Shown in pieces: positions 38,996-47,396 of a DNA stretch of 64,000 bases; the first letter of the stretch is position 1, and each line of letters begins with the position of its first letter. The position numbers and the translations under genes are program-made. The DNA is from Methylophilales bacterium LSUCC0135 (GTDB taxonomy: Bacteria; Pseudomonadota; Gammaproteobacteria; Burkholderiales; Methylophilaceae): positions 47,521 through 111,520 of the forward strand of contig MCAW01000003.1 in assembly GCA_001704575.1 (NCBI GenBank). Reading direction: 5' to 3'. The notes beneath the pieces are model-generated. The model made no database searches. It was not told the origin of the DNA and worked only from the letters and a program-made list of their open reading frames with translations.

Positions 38996-39022
38996 ATACT
39001 GCGTGTGCAAATATCGAGTCCG

Positions 39023-39036
39023 TTGATTTACATCAA
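39023..39036. promoter_or_regulatory. FNR box between cytochrome c and ccoI
   Basis: TTGAT-TTAC-ATCAA is a perfect FNR/Anr consensus site. It is 41 bases upstream of the proposed ccoI start and could also serve the divergent cytochrome c operon. A predicted fnr gene lies at 46509-47228. Confidence 0.8.
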
Positions 39037-39076
39037 GCCAGGACGGACGCTATTCCAATAGGCTGTGAGGATGCGC

Positions 39077-41377
39077 ATGGCGACCCCTGAAAATATATCG
39101 CAAAAAACTTTGCTGCTCAACGAAGCCAGGCCGGAAGCTGGTGTGGCTGCGGTGTTGGACGATCCGCTCGAATGGCCCAATTTCAGCCAGCAGAGTTCTG
39201 CCGGTAGTGCGGAGTGGGATTCGCACATGGTGATCGAAGGCATGCATTGCGCAGCCTGTGCTTACACCGTCGAGCGTGCGCTGCAGTCGGTACCCGGCGT
39301 GCTCGGTGCTGATGTGAACGGCGTCACCGGCCGTGCTTCGGTCAGGTGGTCATCGCACCGGACCAGACCTTCCGAATGGGTGGCTGCGGTGAACAGCGCC
39401 GGTTATGGCGCGCTGCCGGCCTCCGGTGTCGATGCCTATGCGAACCGGGTCCGCGCCCAGAGACTGGCGCTGTGGCGCTGGCTGGTGGCAGGTTTCTGCA
39501 TGATGCAGGTGATGATGTATGCCGCACCCGCTTATGTTGCGAACCCTGCCGACATGACGCCTGATATCGTGCATTTGCTGCGCTGGGCTTCATGGGTGCT
39601 GACCCTGCCGGTGATGCTGTTTTCCTGCACGCCGTTTTTCGAGAATGCCTGGCGCGATGTCCGCCGCCGCCAGATCAGCATGGATCTGCCGGTTTCGCTT
39701 GGCATCGTCATCATGTTCATCGTCAGTTCGATTGCGACTTTCTGGCCGCAGGGCTGGTGGGCGGAGGAAGTCTATTTCGATTCCATCACCATGTTTGTCT
39801 TTTTCCTGCTGACCGGCCGTTGGCTGGAAACGCGCTTGCGCAACAAGACAGCCGGCGCGCTCGATGATCTGATGCGTCGGCTGCCGGAAAGCGTCGAGCG
39901 TCAGACTGCGCCAGGCACTTTCGAACGGGTTTCAGTCAAGCGCATCAGGCCGGATGATATTTTACGTGTATTGCCGGGCGAGGCTTTCCCTGCAGACGGT
40001 GAAGTGATCGAGGGCCAAACGCTGGCGGATGAAGCGCTGCTGACCGGCGAATCGCGGTCGGTCGACAAGGGGCTGCATGCCAGTGTGATCGCAGGCACCC
40101 ACAACCTTTTATCCGCAGTGCTGATACGCGCCCGCAAGGTCGGACAGGAGACCCGCTATGCGGAAATTGTCGCGCTGATGGAAAAAGCTGCGGTCGACAA
40201 GCCGCGTCTGGCGATGCTGGCTGACCGTATCGCCAAGCCGTTTCTGTTGTTCGTGCTGTTTGCCGCATTCGCCGCCTTGCTCTACTGGTGGCCGACCGAC
40301 CCCGCACGCGGCCTGATGGCTGCCGTGGCTGTGCTGGTGGTAACTTGCCCCTGTGCGCTGTCGCTGGCGACGCCTGCTGCCATGCTGGCCTCGGCCGGAG
40401 CGCTGGCGCGTCGCGGCATACTGGTGCGACGGCTGCAGGGGCTGGAAATGATGGCCTCCATAGATACGGCTGTATTCGATAAAACCGGCACATTGACTAA
40501 CGATCGCATGAAAGTGTCGGCCGTTCGCATGCGGCAGGGCTGGCGTCGTGAAGATGTCTTGCAGCTGGCGGCAATGATTGGCCGCCATTCTCTGCATCCG
40601 GTTGCGCGCGCGCTGGCGGAGGCCGCGCCTGAGGCGGCAGCGCAGAGAAAAGTAGTGAATATCGGCAAGGTTGAAGAGATTTCCGGCCAGGGCTTGCAGG
40701 CAGAAACCAGCCTGGGCCGGATCAGGCTCGGCTCCGCGCGGTTCTGCAGCATGGAGTCTCCGCTAGCTGCCGGCATGCAGGTGCACATGGCGGATGAAAC
40801 GGGCTGGCTGGCGACTTTCGAGCTGGATGAGGATATTCGTGCTGACGCAGCGGCTGGCATTGCGCAGTTGATGCGTAGCGGGATAACTGCAGAGATTCTT
40901 TCGGGAGATCGCAAGGCAGCGGTTGAGCGGGTTGCTGCCGAGCTCGGCATCGAGCGCATCGCTGCAGACAATACGCCGCAGGACAAGCTGGCCCATATCC
41001 AGCGGTTGCAACAGGGCGGGCGCAAGGTGGCCATGGTGGGCGACGGTTTGAATGACGGGCCGGTACTGGCAGGCGCCGAGGTTTCCATCGCTGTCGGTCA
41101 GGCGGCGCCGCTGGCACAATCGCAGTCGGATTTCGTCATTCTTGGCGCGCAGCTCACGGCAGTGTCACAATTGCTTTCGCAGGCGCGCCGTACCATGAAG
41201 ATCGTGCGGCAGAACCTGATCTGGGCAGCTGCCTATAACGCCATCTGCATACCGTTGGCGGTGACCGGCTGGATCAATGCCTGGATGGCAGGTTTGGGCA
41301 TGGCGCTCAGTTCGCTGCTGGTCATCATGAACGCTGCGCGGCTGGCGAAAATCGCTGAAGCGCAAGCGCAGGACTAA
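39077..41377 (+). CDS. ccoI: Copper-transporting P1B-type ATPase CcoI (FixI)
   Basis: About 766 residues. An N-terminal HMA domain carries the metal-binding GMHCAACAYTVE (CXXC), followed by eight membrane helices, the TGES block LTGESRSVDKG, the copper-channel motif TCPCALSLATPAAM (CPC), FDKTGTLTNDRM and MVGDGLNDGPVLAGA. CcoI delivers copper for the cbb3 oxidase. The start is placed at 39077, with GAGG 6 bases before; GTG and ATG codons at 39065 and 39071 are also possible. The N-terminal stretch before the HMA domain (residues 1-50) lacks the second Cys-rich motif found in some FixI proteins. ccoS follows after 16 bases. Confidence 0.94.
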   Translation: MATPENISQKTLLLNEARPEAGVAAVLDDPLEWPNFSQQSSAGSAEWDSHMVIEGMHCAACAYTVERALQSVPGVLGADVNGVTGRASVRWSSHRTRPSEWVAAVNSAGYGALPASGVDAYANRVRAQRLALWRWLVAGFCMMQVMMYAAPAYVANPADMTPDIVHLLRWASWVLTLPVMLFSCTPFFENAWRDVRRRQISMDLPVSLGIVIMFIVSSIATFWPQGWWAEEVYFDSITMFVFFLLTGRWLETRLRNKTAGALDDLMRRLPESVERQTAPGTFERVSVKRIRPDDILRVLPGEAFPADGEVIEGQTLADEALLTGESRSVDKGLHASVIAGTHNLLSAVLIRARKVGQETRYAEIVALMEKAAVDKPRLAMLADRIAKPFLLFVLFAAFAALLYWWPTDPARGLMAAVAVLVVTCPCALSLATPAAMLASAGALARRGILVRRLQGLEMMASIDTAVFDKTGTLTNDRMKVSAVRMRQGWRREDVLQLAAMIGRHSLHPVARALAEAAPEAAAQRKVVNIGKVEEISGQGLQAETSLGRIRLGSARFCSMESPLAAGMQVHMADETGWLATFELDEDIRADAAAGIAQLMRSGITAEILSGDRKAAVERVAAELGIERIAADNTPQDKLAHIQRLQQGGRKVAMVGDGLNDGPVLAGAEVSIAVGQAAPLAQSQSDFVILGAQLTAVSQLLSQARRTMKIVRQNLIWAAAYNAICIPLAVTGWINAWMAGLGMALSSLLVIMNAARLAKIAEAQAQD

Positions 41378-41393
41378 CCTTAGGGAATTTTCC

Positions 41394-41531
41394 ATGGACA
41401 TTCTGTTTTTACTGATTCCGCTGTCCGTGATTCTGGTGCTCGCCATCCTCGGTGGTCTTTGGTGGGCCATTTATCACGGCCAGTTCGAGGATATCGAGCA
41501 GGAAGGCGAGCGAATTCTGCACGACGATTGA
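41394..41531 (+). CDS. ccoS: cbb3 oxidase maturation protein CcoS
   Basis: A 45-residue protein: MDILFLLIPLSVILVLAI then LWWAIYHGQFEDIEQEGERI and an acidic end. The single membrane helix followed by WWAIXXGQFEDXEXXGXRIL is diagnostic of CcoS, a cofactor-assembly protein for cbb3 oxidase. The short length is normal. It follows ccoI by 16 bases. The FNR box for ccoN overlaps its stop codon. Confidence 0.92.
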   Translation: MDILFLLIPLSVILVLAILGGLWWAIYHGQFEDIEQEGERILHDD

Positions 41532-41541
41532 CTTATATCAA
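41528..41541. promoter_or_regulatory. FNR box upstream of ccoN
   Basis: TTGAC-TTAT-ATCAA matches the FNR consensus with one variant base. It overlaps the ccoS stop and is 61 bases before the ccoN ATG. An AT-rich GACAAAAT lies about 30 bases downstream of the box centre, the spacing expected for a -10 element at an FNR class II promoter. Confidence 0.75.
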
Positions 41542-41601
41542 AAGCCCCGGTTTGACTCTGCGACAAAATGCCCCACAGCATCGTCAACCTGAGGTAGTGA
41601 T

Positions 41602-43038
41602 ATGAGTCTTAATAGCTCTCAAGCAGTGATGTACAACGATACCGTTGTACGGCAGTTTTCCATCATGGCGGTCATCTGGGGCGTAGTGGGCATGCTGGTC
41701 GGCGTGATCATTGCGGCGCAGTTGTATATTCCGGAGCTGAACCTGGGCTTGCCCTGGACCAGTTTCGGCAGATTACGTCCGCTCCACACCAATGCTGTGA
41801 TTTTCGCCTTCGGCGGCAGCACCTTGTTTGCAACGTCCTACTACGTCGTGCAACGTACCTGTCAGACCCGTCTGTTCGGTGGCTCGCTGGCATCGTTCAC
41901 CTTCTGGGCGTGGCAGCTCGTGATTGTAGCGGCAGCCGTCTCGTTGCCTCTGGGTTTCACCCAGGGCAAGGAATACGCAGAGCTTGAATGGCCGATCGAC
42001 ATCCTGATCGCCGTTGTCTGGGTTTCCTATGCGATTGTCTTCTTCGGCACCATTGCCAAACGCAAGGTCAAGCATATCTACGTGGCCAACTGGTTCTTCG
42101 GTGCCTTCATCATCGCCGTTGCGTTGTTGCATGTCGTCAACAGTGCTGCGATTCCGGCCGATATGATGAAATCCTACTCCGCCTATGCAGGCGTGCAGGA
42201 TGCCATGGTGCAGTGGTGGTACGGTCACAATGCGGTGGGCTTCTTCCTCACTGCCGGCTTCCTCGGCATCATGTACTACTTCGTGCCGAAGCAGGTCGAA
42301 CGTCCGGTTTACTCCTATCGTTTGTCCATCGTGCACTTCTGGGCGCTGATCTTCACTTACATGTGGGCGGGTCCGCATCATCTGCATTACACCGCACTGC
42401 CTGACTGGACCCAGTCGCTCGGCATGGTGTTCTCCCTGATTCTGCTGGCACCGAGCTGGGGCGGCATGATCAACGGCATGATGACCATGTCCGGCGCCTG
42501 GCACAAACTGCGTGAAGACCCGATCCTGCGCTTCCTCATCGTTTCGCTCTCCTTCTACGGCATGAGTACGTTCGAGGGCCCGATGATGGCGATCAAGACG
42601 GTCAATGCACTGTCGCACTACACCGACTGGACTGTCGGCCACGTGCACTCAGGTGCGCTGGGCTGGGTGGGTCTGGTTTCGATGGGCGCACTGTATTACA
42701 TGATCCCGCGTCTGTTCGGCCAGAAGCAGATGTACAGCATCAAGGCGATCGAACTGCATTTCTGGATGGCGACCATCGGCATCGTGCTCTATATCGCCGC
42801 GATGTGGATTGCCGGCGTGATGCAGGGTCTGATGTGGCGCGGCGTTAACGCTGACGGTACCTTGACTTATACCTTCGTCGAAAGCGTCAAGGCCACCTAC
42901 CCGTTCTACGGTCTGCGTCTGCTCGGCGGTCTGCTTTATCTGGGCGGTATGGTGGTGATGCTGTGGAATGTCTTGAAAACAGCATCGCAGGGCCAATCCG
43001 TGAATGCACCTATCCCGCCTGTTGCGGCTCATGCTTGA
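41602..43038 (+). CDS. ccoN: cbb3-type cytochrome c oxidase subunit I (CcoN)
   Basis: The 478-residue catalytic subunit has about 12 membrane helices. It shows [18 protein letters not shown] (haem b ligand), [18 protein letters not shown] and [15 protein letters not shown] (copper B and related histidines), and [17 protein letters not shown] (haem ligands). Together these define the C-type haem-copper oxidase. It reduces oxygen to water with high affinity. Its own promoter is implied by the FNR box just upstream. ccoO follows after 12 bases. Confidence 0.97.
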   Translation: MSLNSSQAVMYNDTVVRQFSIMAVIWGVVGMLVGVIIAAQLYIPELNLGLPWTSFGRLRPLHTNAVIFAFGGSTLFATSYYVVQRTCQTRLFGGSLASFTFWAWQLVIVAAAVSLPLGFTQGKEYAELEWPIDILIAVVWVSYAIVFFGTIAKRKVKHIYVANWFFGAFIIAVALLHVVNSAAIPADMMKSYSAYAGVQDAMVQWWYGHNAVGFFLTAGFLGIMYYFVPKQVERPVYSYRLSIVHFWALIFTYMWAGPHHLHYTALPDWTQSLGMVFSLILLAPSWGGMINGMMTMSGAWHKLREDPILRFLIVSLSFYGMSTFEGPMMAIKTVNALSHYTDWTVGHVHSGALGWVGLVSMGALYYMIPRLFGQKQMYSIKAIELHFWMATIGIVLYIAAMWIAGVMQGLMWRGVNADGTLTYTFVESVKATYPFYGLRLLGGLLYLGGMVVMLWNVLKTASQGQSVNAPIPPVAAHA

Positions 43039-43050
43039 GGAATAAAGAAA

Positions 43051-43677
43051 ATGGCTGACCACAATAAAAAATCCGGCTTCTCTCACGAGAAGATTGAAAC
43101 CAACAACTTTCTGATGATCGTGCTGATCCTGGTCGTCGTCTCGTTCGGCGGCCTGGTTGAAATCGTGCCGCTGTTCTTCCAGAAAACCACCACCGAGCCG
43201 ATACAGGGTCTCAAGCCCTACACCCCGGTTCAGCTTGCGGGGCGCGATATCTACATCCGTGAAGGTTGCTATAACTGCCACTCGCAGATGATTCGTCCGT
43301 TCCGTGCCGAGGCCTTGAGATACGGTCACTACTCGGTTGCCGGTGAGTTCGTTTACGACCACCCGTTCCAGTGGGGCAGCAAGCGTACCGGCCCCGATTT
43401 GCACCGTGTCGGCGGCAAGTACAGCGACGAATGGCACCGTATCCACCTGATCAATCCGCGCGATCTGGTACCCGAGTCCAACATGCCTTACTACCCGTGG
43501 CTTGAGGACAACAAGGTCGATGCAGATGGTCTTGCACCCAGAATGAAAGCCCTGCGTGCCGTCGGTGTGCCTTACACCGATGAAGAGATCGCCAATGCCA
43601 AGGCCGAAGTCGAAGGCAAGACGGAAATGGAAGCCCTGATTGCCTATCTGCAATCGCTGGGTACGACATTGAAATAG
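43051..43677 (+). CDS. ccoO: cbb3 oxidase subunit II (CcoO), monohaem cytochrome c
   Basis: The 208-residue protein has an N-terminal membrane helix ([21 protein letters not shown]) and a periplasmic cytochrome c domain with CYNCH (in [17 protein letters not shown]) as the single CXXCH. The block [21 protein letters not shown] is conserved in CcoO. It passes electrons from CcoP to CcoN. It lies between ccoN and ccoQ, 12 and 11 bases apart. Confidence 0.97.
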   Translation: MADHNKKSGFSHEKIETNNFLMIVLILVVVSFGGLVEIVPLFFQKTTTEPIQGLKPYTPVQLAGRDIYIREGCYNCHSQMIRPFRAEALRYGHYSVAGEFVYDHPFQWGSKRTGPDLHRVGGKYSDEWHRIHLINPRDLVPESNMPYYPWLEDNKVDADGLAPRMKALRAVGVPYTDEEIANAKAEVEGKTEMEALIAYLQSLGTTLK

Positions 43678-43688
43678 GCAGGTGGATC

Positions 43689-43826
43689 ATGGACATCAAT
43701 ACATTACGCATCATTGCGACCGTTGCCAGCTTTGTAGTGTTTATCGGCATCGTTGTCTGGGCCTGGTCGCGGCGCCGTGAAGCGGATTTCAAAGATGCAG
43801 CCAATCTGCCATTCGAACAGGACTGA
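43689..43826 (+). CDS. ccoQ: cbb3 oxidase small subunit CcoQ
   Basis: A 45-residue protein with one membrane helix (TVASFVVFIGIVVWAWS) followed by a basic RRR patch and acidic ADFKDAANLPF end; AXLPF is a common CcoQ ending. CcoQ stabilises the cbb3 complex. It is 11 bases after ccoO and 10 before ccoP. The size and position fit the family even though such short genes are easily missed. Confidence 0.93.
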   Translation: MDINTLRIIATVASFVVFIGIVVWAWSRRREADFKDAANLPFEQD

Positions 43827-43836
43827 GGAATAAAAA

Positions 43837-44754
43837 ATGAGTGATTTCACCAATAGTTTCTGGCCATGGTTCATCTCGGCGATAACCTTTTTCGGTATCG
43901 TCGGATGCGCACTCCTGCTTTGGGTGACCAACAAGACCAAAGTGAACGCTAGCAGTGACAACAGTACCGGCCATGTCTGGGATGAAGATTTGCGTGAGAT
44001 GAACAACCCGCTGCCGCGCTGGTGGGTGTGGATGTTCATCATCACCATCATCTTTTCGATCGCCTACCTGGCTTTCTATCCGGGCATGGGGGCTTACAAG
44101 GGTTCGTTCGGCTGGTCGCAGGTCAGCCAGTATGAGGCCGAAGTCGCCAGGGCGAATGAACAGGTTGAACCGTTGTATGCCAAATTTCTGGCTATGGCAC
44201 CGGAAGAAGTGGCGGCTGATGAGCAGGCGATGGGGATCGGTAACCGCCTGTTTCTCAATAACTGCGCACAATGTCATGGCTCCGATGCCAAGGGCAGCAA
44301 GGGTTTCCCCAATCTGACCGACGGTGACTGGCTCTATGGCGGCACGCCTGAGGCGATCAAGACCACACTGATCAACGGCCGTAACGGCATGATGCCGCCG
44401 ATGGCAGGTGCTGTGGGCAGTGAAGAGGACGTACTGAACGTTGCACACTATGTACTGAGCCTTTCCGGCAGTCAGCATGATTCCGCCAGAGCTGCGCTGG
44501 GTCAGGAAAAATTCGCGGCATGTGCAGCCTGTCACGGCCTGGACGGCAAGGGTAACCAGATGATAGGTGCGCCCAACCTGTCGGACGATATCTGGCTGCA
44601 TGGCGCCGGCGAGAAGCATATTGTCGCCATGATCAACAATGGCAAGATGAACCAGATGCCAGCGCAGGCCGGCAAGCTGACTGACGCGCAGATTCATGTA
44701 CTGACCGCCTACATCTGGAGTTTGTCGAACCAGACGCAGGCAGCAAGCAATTGA
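43837..44754 (+). CDS. ccoP: cbb3 oxidase subunit III (CcoP), dihaem cytochrome c
   Basis: The 305-residue protein has two N-terminal membrane segments (WFISAITFFGIVGCALLLWV; WWVWMFIITIIFSIAYL) with the conserved WDEDLREMNNPLPRWW between them, then two cytochrome c domains with CAQCH (NNCAQCHGSDAKGSKG) and CAACH (FAACAACHGLDGKG). CcoP receives electrons from cytochrome c or bc1. It begins 10 bases after ccoQ, completing the ccoNOQP set. ccoG follows after 28 bases. Confidence 0.97.
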   Translation: MSDFTNSFWPWFISAITFFGIVGCALLLWVTNKTKVNASSDNSTGHVWDEDLREMNNPLPRWWVWMFIITIIFSIAYLAFYPGMGAYKGSFGWSQVSQYEAEVARANEQVEPLYAKFLAMAPEEVAADEQAMGIGNRLFLNNCAQCHGSDAKGSKGFPNLTDGDWLYGGTPEAIKTTLINGRNGMMPPMAGAVGSEEDVLNVAHYVLSLSGSQHDSARAALGQEKFAACAACHGLDGKGNQMIGAPNLSDDIWLHGAGEKHIVAMINNGKMNQMPAQAGKLTDAQIHVLTAYIWSLSNQTQAASN

Positions 44755-44782
44755 TCTATTGGTTATGAGGTAGTCCGGCACC

Positions 44783-46219
44783 ATGGCAGAGAAGCAAGCA
44801 GGTAGCGAACAGCAAAGTGTCACTGACGAGGTCATGGTGTCGCTCTACGCGGCGCAGGAAAAAATCTATCCTCGTAGCGTAAGCGGCCTGTTCAGCAAGT
44901 GGCGCTGGGTCATGATCTGGCTGACCCAGCTGGTTTTTTACGGTTTGCCCTGGCTGGAATGGGGGCAGCGCCAGGCTGTATTGTTCGATCTCGGTGCCAG
45001 GCGTTTCTTCATTTTTGGTCTGGTGCTGTATCCGCAGGATCTTATCTATCTGACGGCCATTCTGATTATCTCGGCGCTGTCGCTGTTTCTCTTTACCGCA
45101 GTTGCCGGGCGGCTTTGGTGCGGATACACCTGCCCACAGACCGTCTACACGGAAATTTTTCTCTGGTTCGAACGCTTGATCGAGGGTGACCGTGCCGCCC
45201 GCATGCGGCTTGACAAGAGCGGCATGACTCTGGAAAAAGCCACCAAGAAATCGCTCAAACATTTTGTCTGGATTGTTTTTGCATTGTGGACCGGCTTCAC
45301 CTTCGTTGGCTATTTCACGCCGATACGTGAGCTGTTGCAGAGTTGGGCGGTATTGCAGATGGGGCCCTGGGAAACTTTCTGGGTGTTCTTTTACGGCTTT
45401 GCGACTTATGGTAATGCCGGATTCCTGCGCGAGCAGATATGCAAATACATGTGTCCGTACGCACGTTTCCAGAGCGCGATGTTCGACCGTGATACCTTGA
45501 TTGTCACTTATGATGAGCAACGGGGTGAGCCCAGAGGCAGCCGTTCGCGCAAGGCCGATCTCAAGAGCACAGGCTTGGGTGCCTGTGTCGATTGCCACTT
45601 GTGCGTGCAGGTCTGTCCGACCGGCATCGATATCCGCAAGGGGCTGCAATATGAGTGCATAGGCTGCGGCGCCTGTGCCGATGTCTGTGACAGCGTCATG
45701 GACAAGGTCGGCTATCCGCGTGGTTTGATCCGCTATACGACCGAGAATGGCATGCTCAACCACTGGTCGCGTGGCGCAATTCTGAGGCGGGTGTTACGGC
45801 CTCGCGTGCTGATTTATTCGAGCATACTTGCGCTTCTGTGCGCAGCCTTGATTACCAGCCTGATCGTGCGTGCACCGTTCAAGGCAGATGTGATTCGAGA
45901 TCGCGGCGTGATGTCGCGCATTGTGCAGGGCGGTCTGCTGGAAAACGTTTATCGCATGCAGCTGATGAATGCGACGGAGGAAACGCAAAATTACCGGATC
46001 AGCGCAAGAGGTGAGGATGGGCTTTTGATGAAATCCCCCGACCTTGACGAAGGCGCCACGATTTCACTGGAATCTGCCCAGTCGAAATGGATTACTCTCT
46101 ATCTGCAAATTCCGGATGGCACGCTTGAGTCTGGTTCGCACCGCGTCTGGTTTGATGTCGAAATGCTGGGTAGTGATAAAACGCTGGAAGAAAAATCCGT
46201 GTTTCTGGTGCCCAGATAA
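44783..46219 (+). CDS. ccoG: cbb3 maturation ferredoxin-like membrane protein CcoG (RdxA/FixG)
   Basis: This 478-residue protein has five or so membrane helices in its first half, including WCGYTCPQTVYTEIFLWFE, then a ferredoxin domain with two 4Fe-4S clusters: CVDCHLCVQVCPTGIDI and CIGCGACADVCDSVMDK, and a C-terminal periplasmic-like domain. CcoG is a copper reductase needed for cbb3 assembly. It is 28 bases after ccoP and 25 before ccoH. Length is normal. Confidence 0.95.
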   Translation: MAEKQAGSEQQSVTDEVMVSLYAAQEKIYPRSVSGLFSKWRWVMIWLTQLVFYGLPWLEWGQRQAVLFDLGARRFFIFGLVLYPQDLIYLTAILIISALSLFLFTAVAGRLWCGYTCPQTVYTEIFLWFERLIEGDRAARMRLDKSGMTLEKATKKSLKHFVWIVFALWTGFTFVGYFTPIRELLQSWAVLQMGPWETFWVFFYGFATYGNAGFLREQICKYMCPYARFQSAMFDRDTLIVTYDEQRGEPRGSRSRKADLKSTGLGACVDCHLCVQVCPTGIDIRKGLQYECIGCGACADVCDSVMDKVGYPRGLIRYTTENGMLNHWSRGAILRRVLRPRVLIYSSILALLCAALITSLIVRAPFKADVIRDRGVMSRIVQGGLLENVYRMQLMNATEETQNYRISARGEDGLLMKSPDLDEGATISLESAQSKWITLYLQIPDGTLESGSHRVWFDVEMLGSDKTLEEKSVFLVPR

Positions 46220-46244
46220 CACTTCTTGAATATGAGGAATATCG

Positions 46245-46493
46245 ATGAAATCTCAAAAGCAGGATGATAAAAGCTGGTGGCAATATGGCTATGTCTGGCT
46301 GATTCTGGCCGGTCCACTGGCAGTCATCATCGCTTCGTTCATAACGCTGAAACTGGCGATACAGACGCCGGATCCCGTGGTGGATGACTACTACCGCAAG
46401 GGTATCAACATCAACAAGACTTTGTCTGAGGCAAGCCTGGCGCCCGCCCAGCAGGCGCGCAACCATGCAGCCACCATAGGCGGCAGCGAGTAA
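46245..46493 (+). CDS. ccoH: FixH/CcoH-like protein for cbb3 assembly
   Basis: The 82-residue protein has a single membrane helix (YVWLILAGPLAVIIASFITL) followed by IQTPDPVVDDYYRKGININK, the FixH core pattern. Full-length FixH is about 150 residues; this one is short, as it ends soon after that block, so it may be a minimal form. It is 25 bases after ccoG. A convergent fnr gene follows with a 15-base gap. Confidence 0.82.
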   Translation: MKSQKQDDKSWWQYGYVWLILAGPLAVIIASFITLKLAIQTPDPVVDDYYRKGININKTLSEASLAPAQQARNHAATIGGSE

Positions 46494-46508
46494 GGTTAAT
46501 CCGAAGGG

Positions 46509-47228
46509 TTAATTGCAGGAATCTGGATTGAAAATCTTTTTCAGCGCTTCCGGCTGCAGGATTTTCACCCAGCGCTGCTTGACTTCAATGATGTTTTCTT
46601 CGCTGAACTTGGAAAACGTGCGGCTTACCGTTTCCAGTTTCATGCCGAGATAGCTGCCGATCTCGTCGCGCGTCATCCGCAGCACCATTTCCGATCTGGA
46701 AAACCCTCTGGCGTGCAGGCGCTGAACCAGATTGAGCAGAAACGCGGCCAGACGCTCTTCTGCCCGCATGTTGCCTAGCAGCAACATGACGCCCTGATCA
46801 CGCACGATTTCGCGGCTCATGATTTTATGGACATGGCGCTGCAGTACAGGAAACTCGCGCGAAAGATGCTCGATATTGGCGAATGGCATGACGCAGACTT
46901 CCGCATCTTCAAGCGCAACTGCGTTACAGTTGTGCCGGTCACTGGTGATACCGTCAAGCCCGATGATTTCACCTGCCATCTGAAAACCGGTCACCTGTTC
47001 GCGGCCATCCTCGCTGGAAACCGAGGTCTTGAAAAAACCGGTGCGTATCGCATAAAGGGAAGTAAAGGGATCCCCGTTACGATACAGCGGTTCACCTTGC
47101 GCGACTTTCCGGCGGTTGGCAACCACGTCATCCAGCTTTTGCAGTTCATCGCGGTTCAGACCTACCGGCATGCAGAGTTCACGCAGATTGCAATTTGAAC
47201 AGGCGACTTTGATGGTTTCTGGCGTCAT
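46509..47228 (-). CDS. fnr: FNR-type oxygen-sensing regulator
   Basis: The start at 47228 gives 239 residues; an upstream frame to 47375 crosses an FNR-type site. N-terminal cysteines CSNCNLRELC (CX2CX5C) plus a later Cys in RHNCNAVALEDAEV provide four ligands for the oxygen-sensitive 4Fe-4S cluster. The cAMP-receptor-like sensor domain and a C-terminal helix-turn-helix (RDEIGSYLGMKLETVSRTF) follow; ETVSR is the FNR recognition helix. The predicted binding sites TTGAT-N4-ATCAA occur near several genes here. It is convergent with ccoH and divergent from hemN. Confidence 0.94.
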   Translation of the reverse strand: MTPETIKVACSNCNLRELCMPVGLNRDELQKLDDVVANRRKVAQGEPLYRNGDPFTSLYAIRTGFFKTSVSSEDGREQVTGFQMAGEIIGLDGITSDRHNCNAVALEDAEVCVMPFANIEHLSREFPVLQRHVHKIMSREIVRDQGVMLLLGNMRAEERLAAFLLNLVQRLHARGFSRSEMVLRMTRDEIGSYLGMKLETVSRTFSKFSEENIIEVKQRWVKILQPEALKKIFNPDSCN

Positions 47229-47328
47229 GGGCAAGCGTGCTTGTAAATTGTAAATTATCAGACAAAGCTTACCGTGTTTGCCGGCTTGTTGGTAGATGGC
47301 AAACCCTGATTGCAATAATGCAGGATAT

Positions 47329-47342
47329 TTGACCTGCATCAA
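47329..47342. promoter_or_regulatory. FNR box upstream of hemN
   Basis: TTGAC-CTGC-ATCAA lies in the fnr-hemN divergent region. A CATAGT sequence (47365-47370) is centred 32 bases downstream, and hemN starts 20 bases after the implied transcription start, so it fits an FNR class II promoter for hemN. It may also affect fnr itself. Confidence 0.75.
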
Positions 47343-47396
47343 TGCACCTGAAACCATCGGCAGGCATAGTCGCACTAAATCGCATGGAATGGATAC

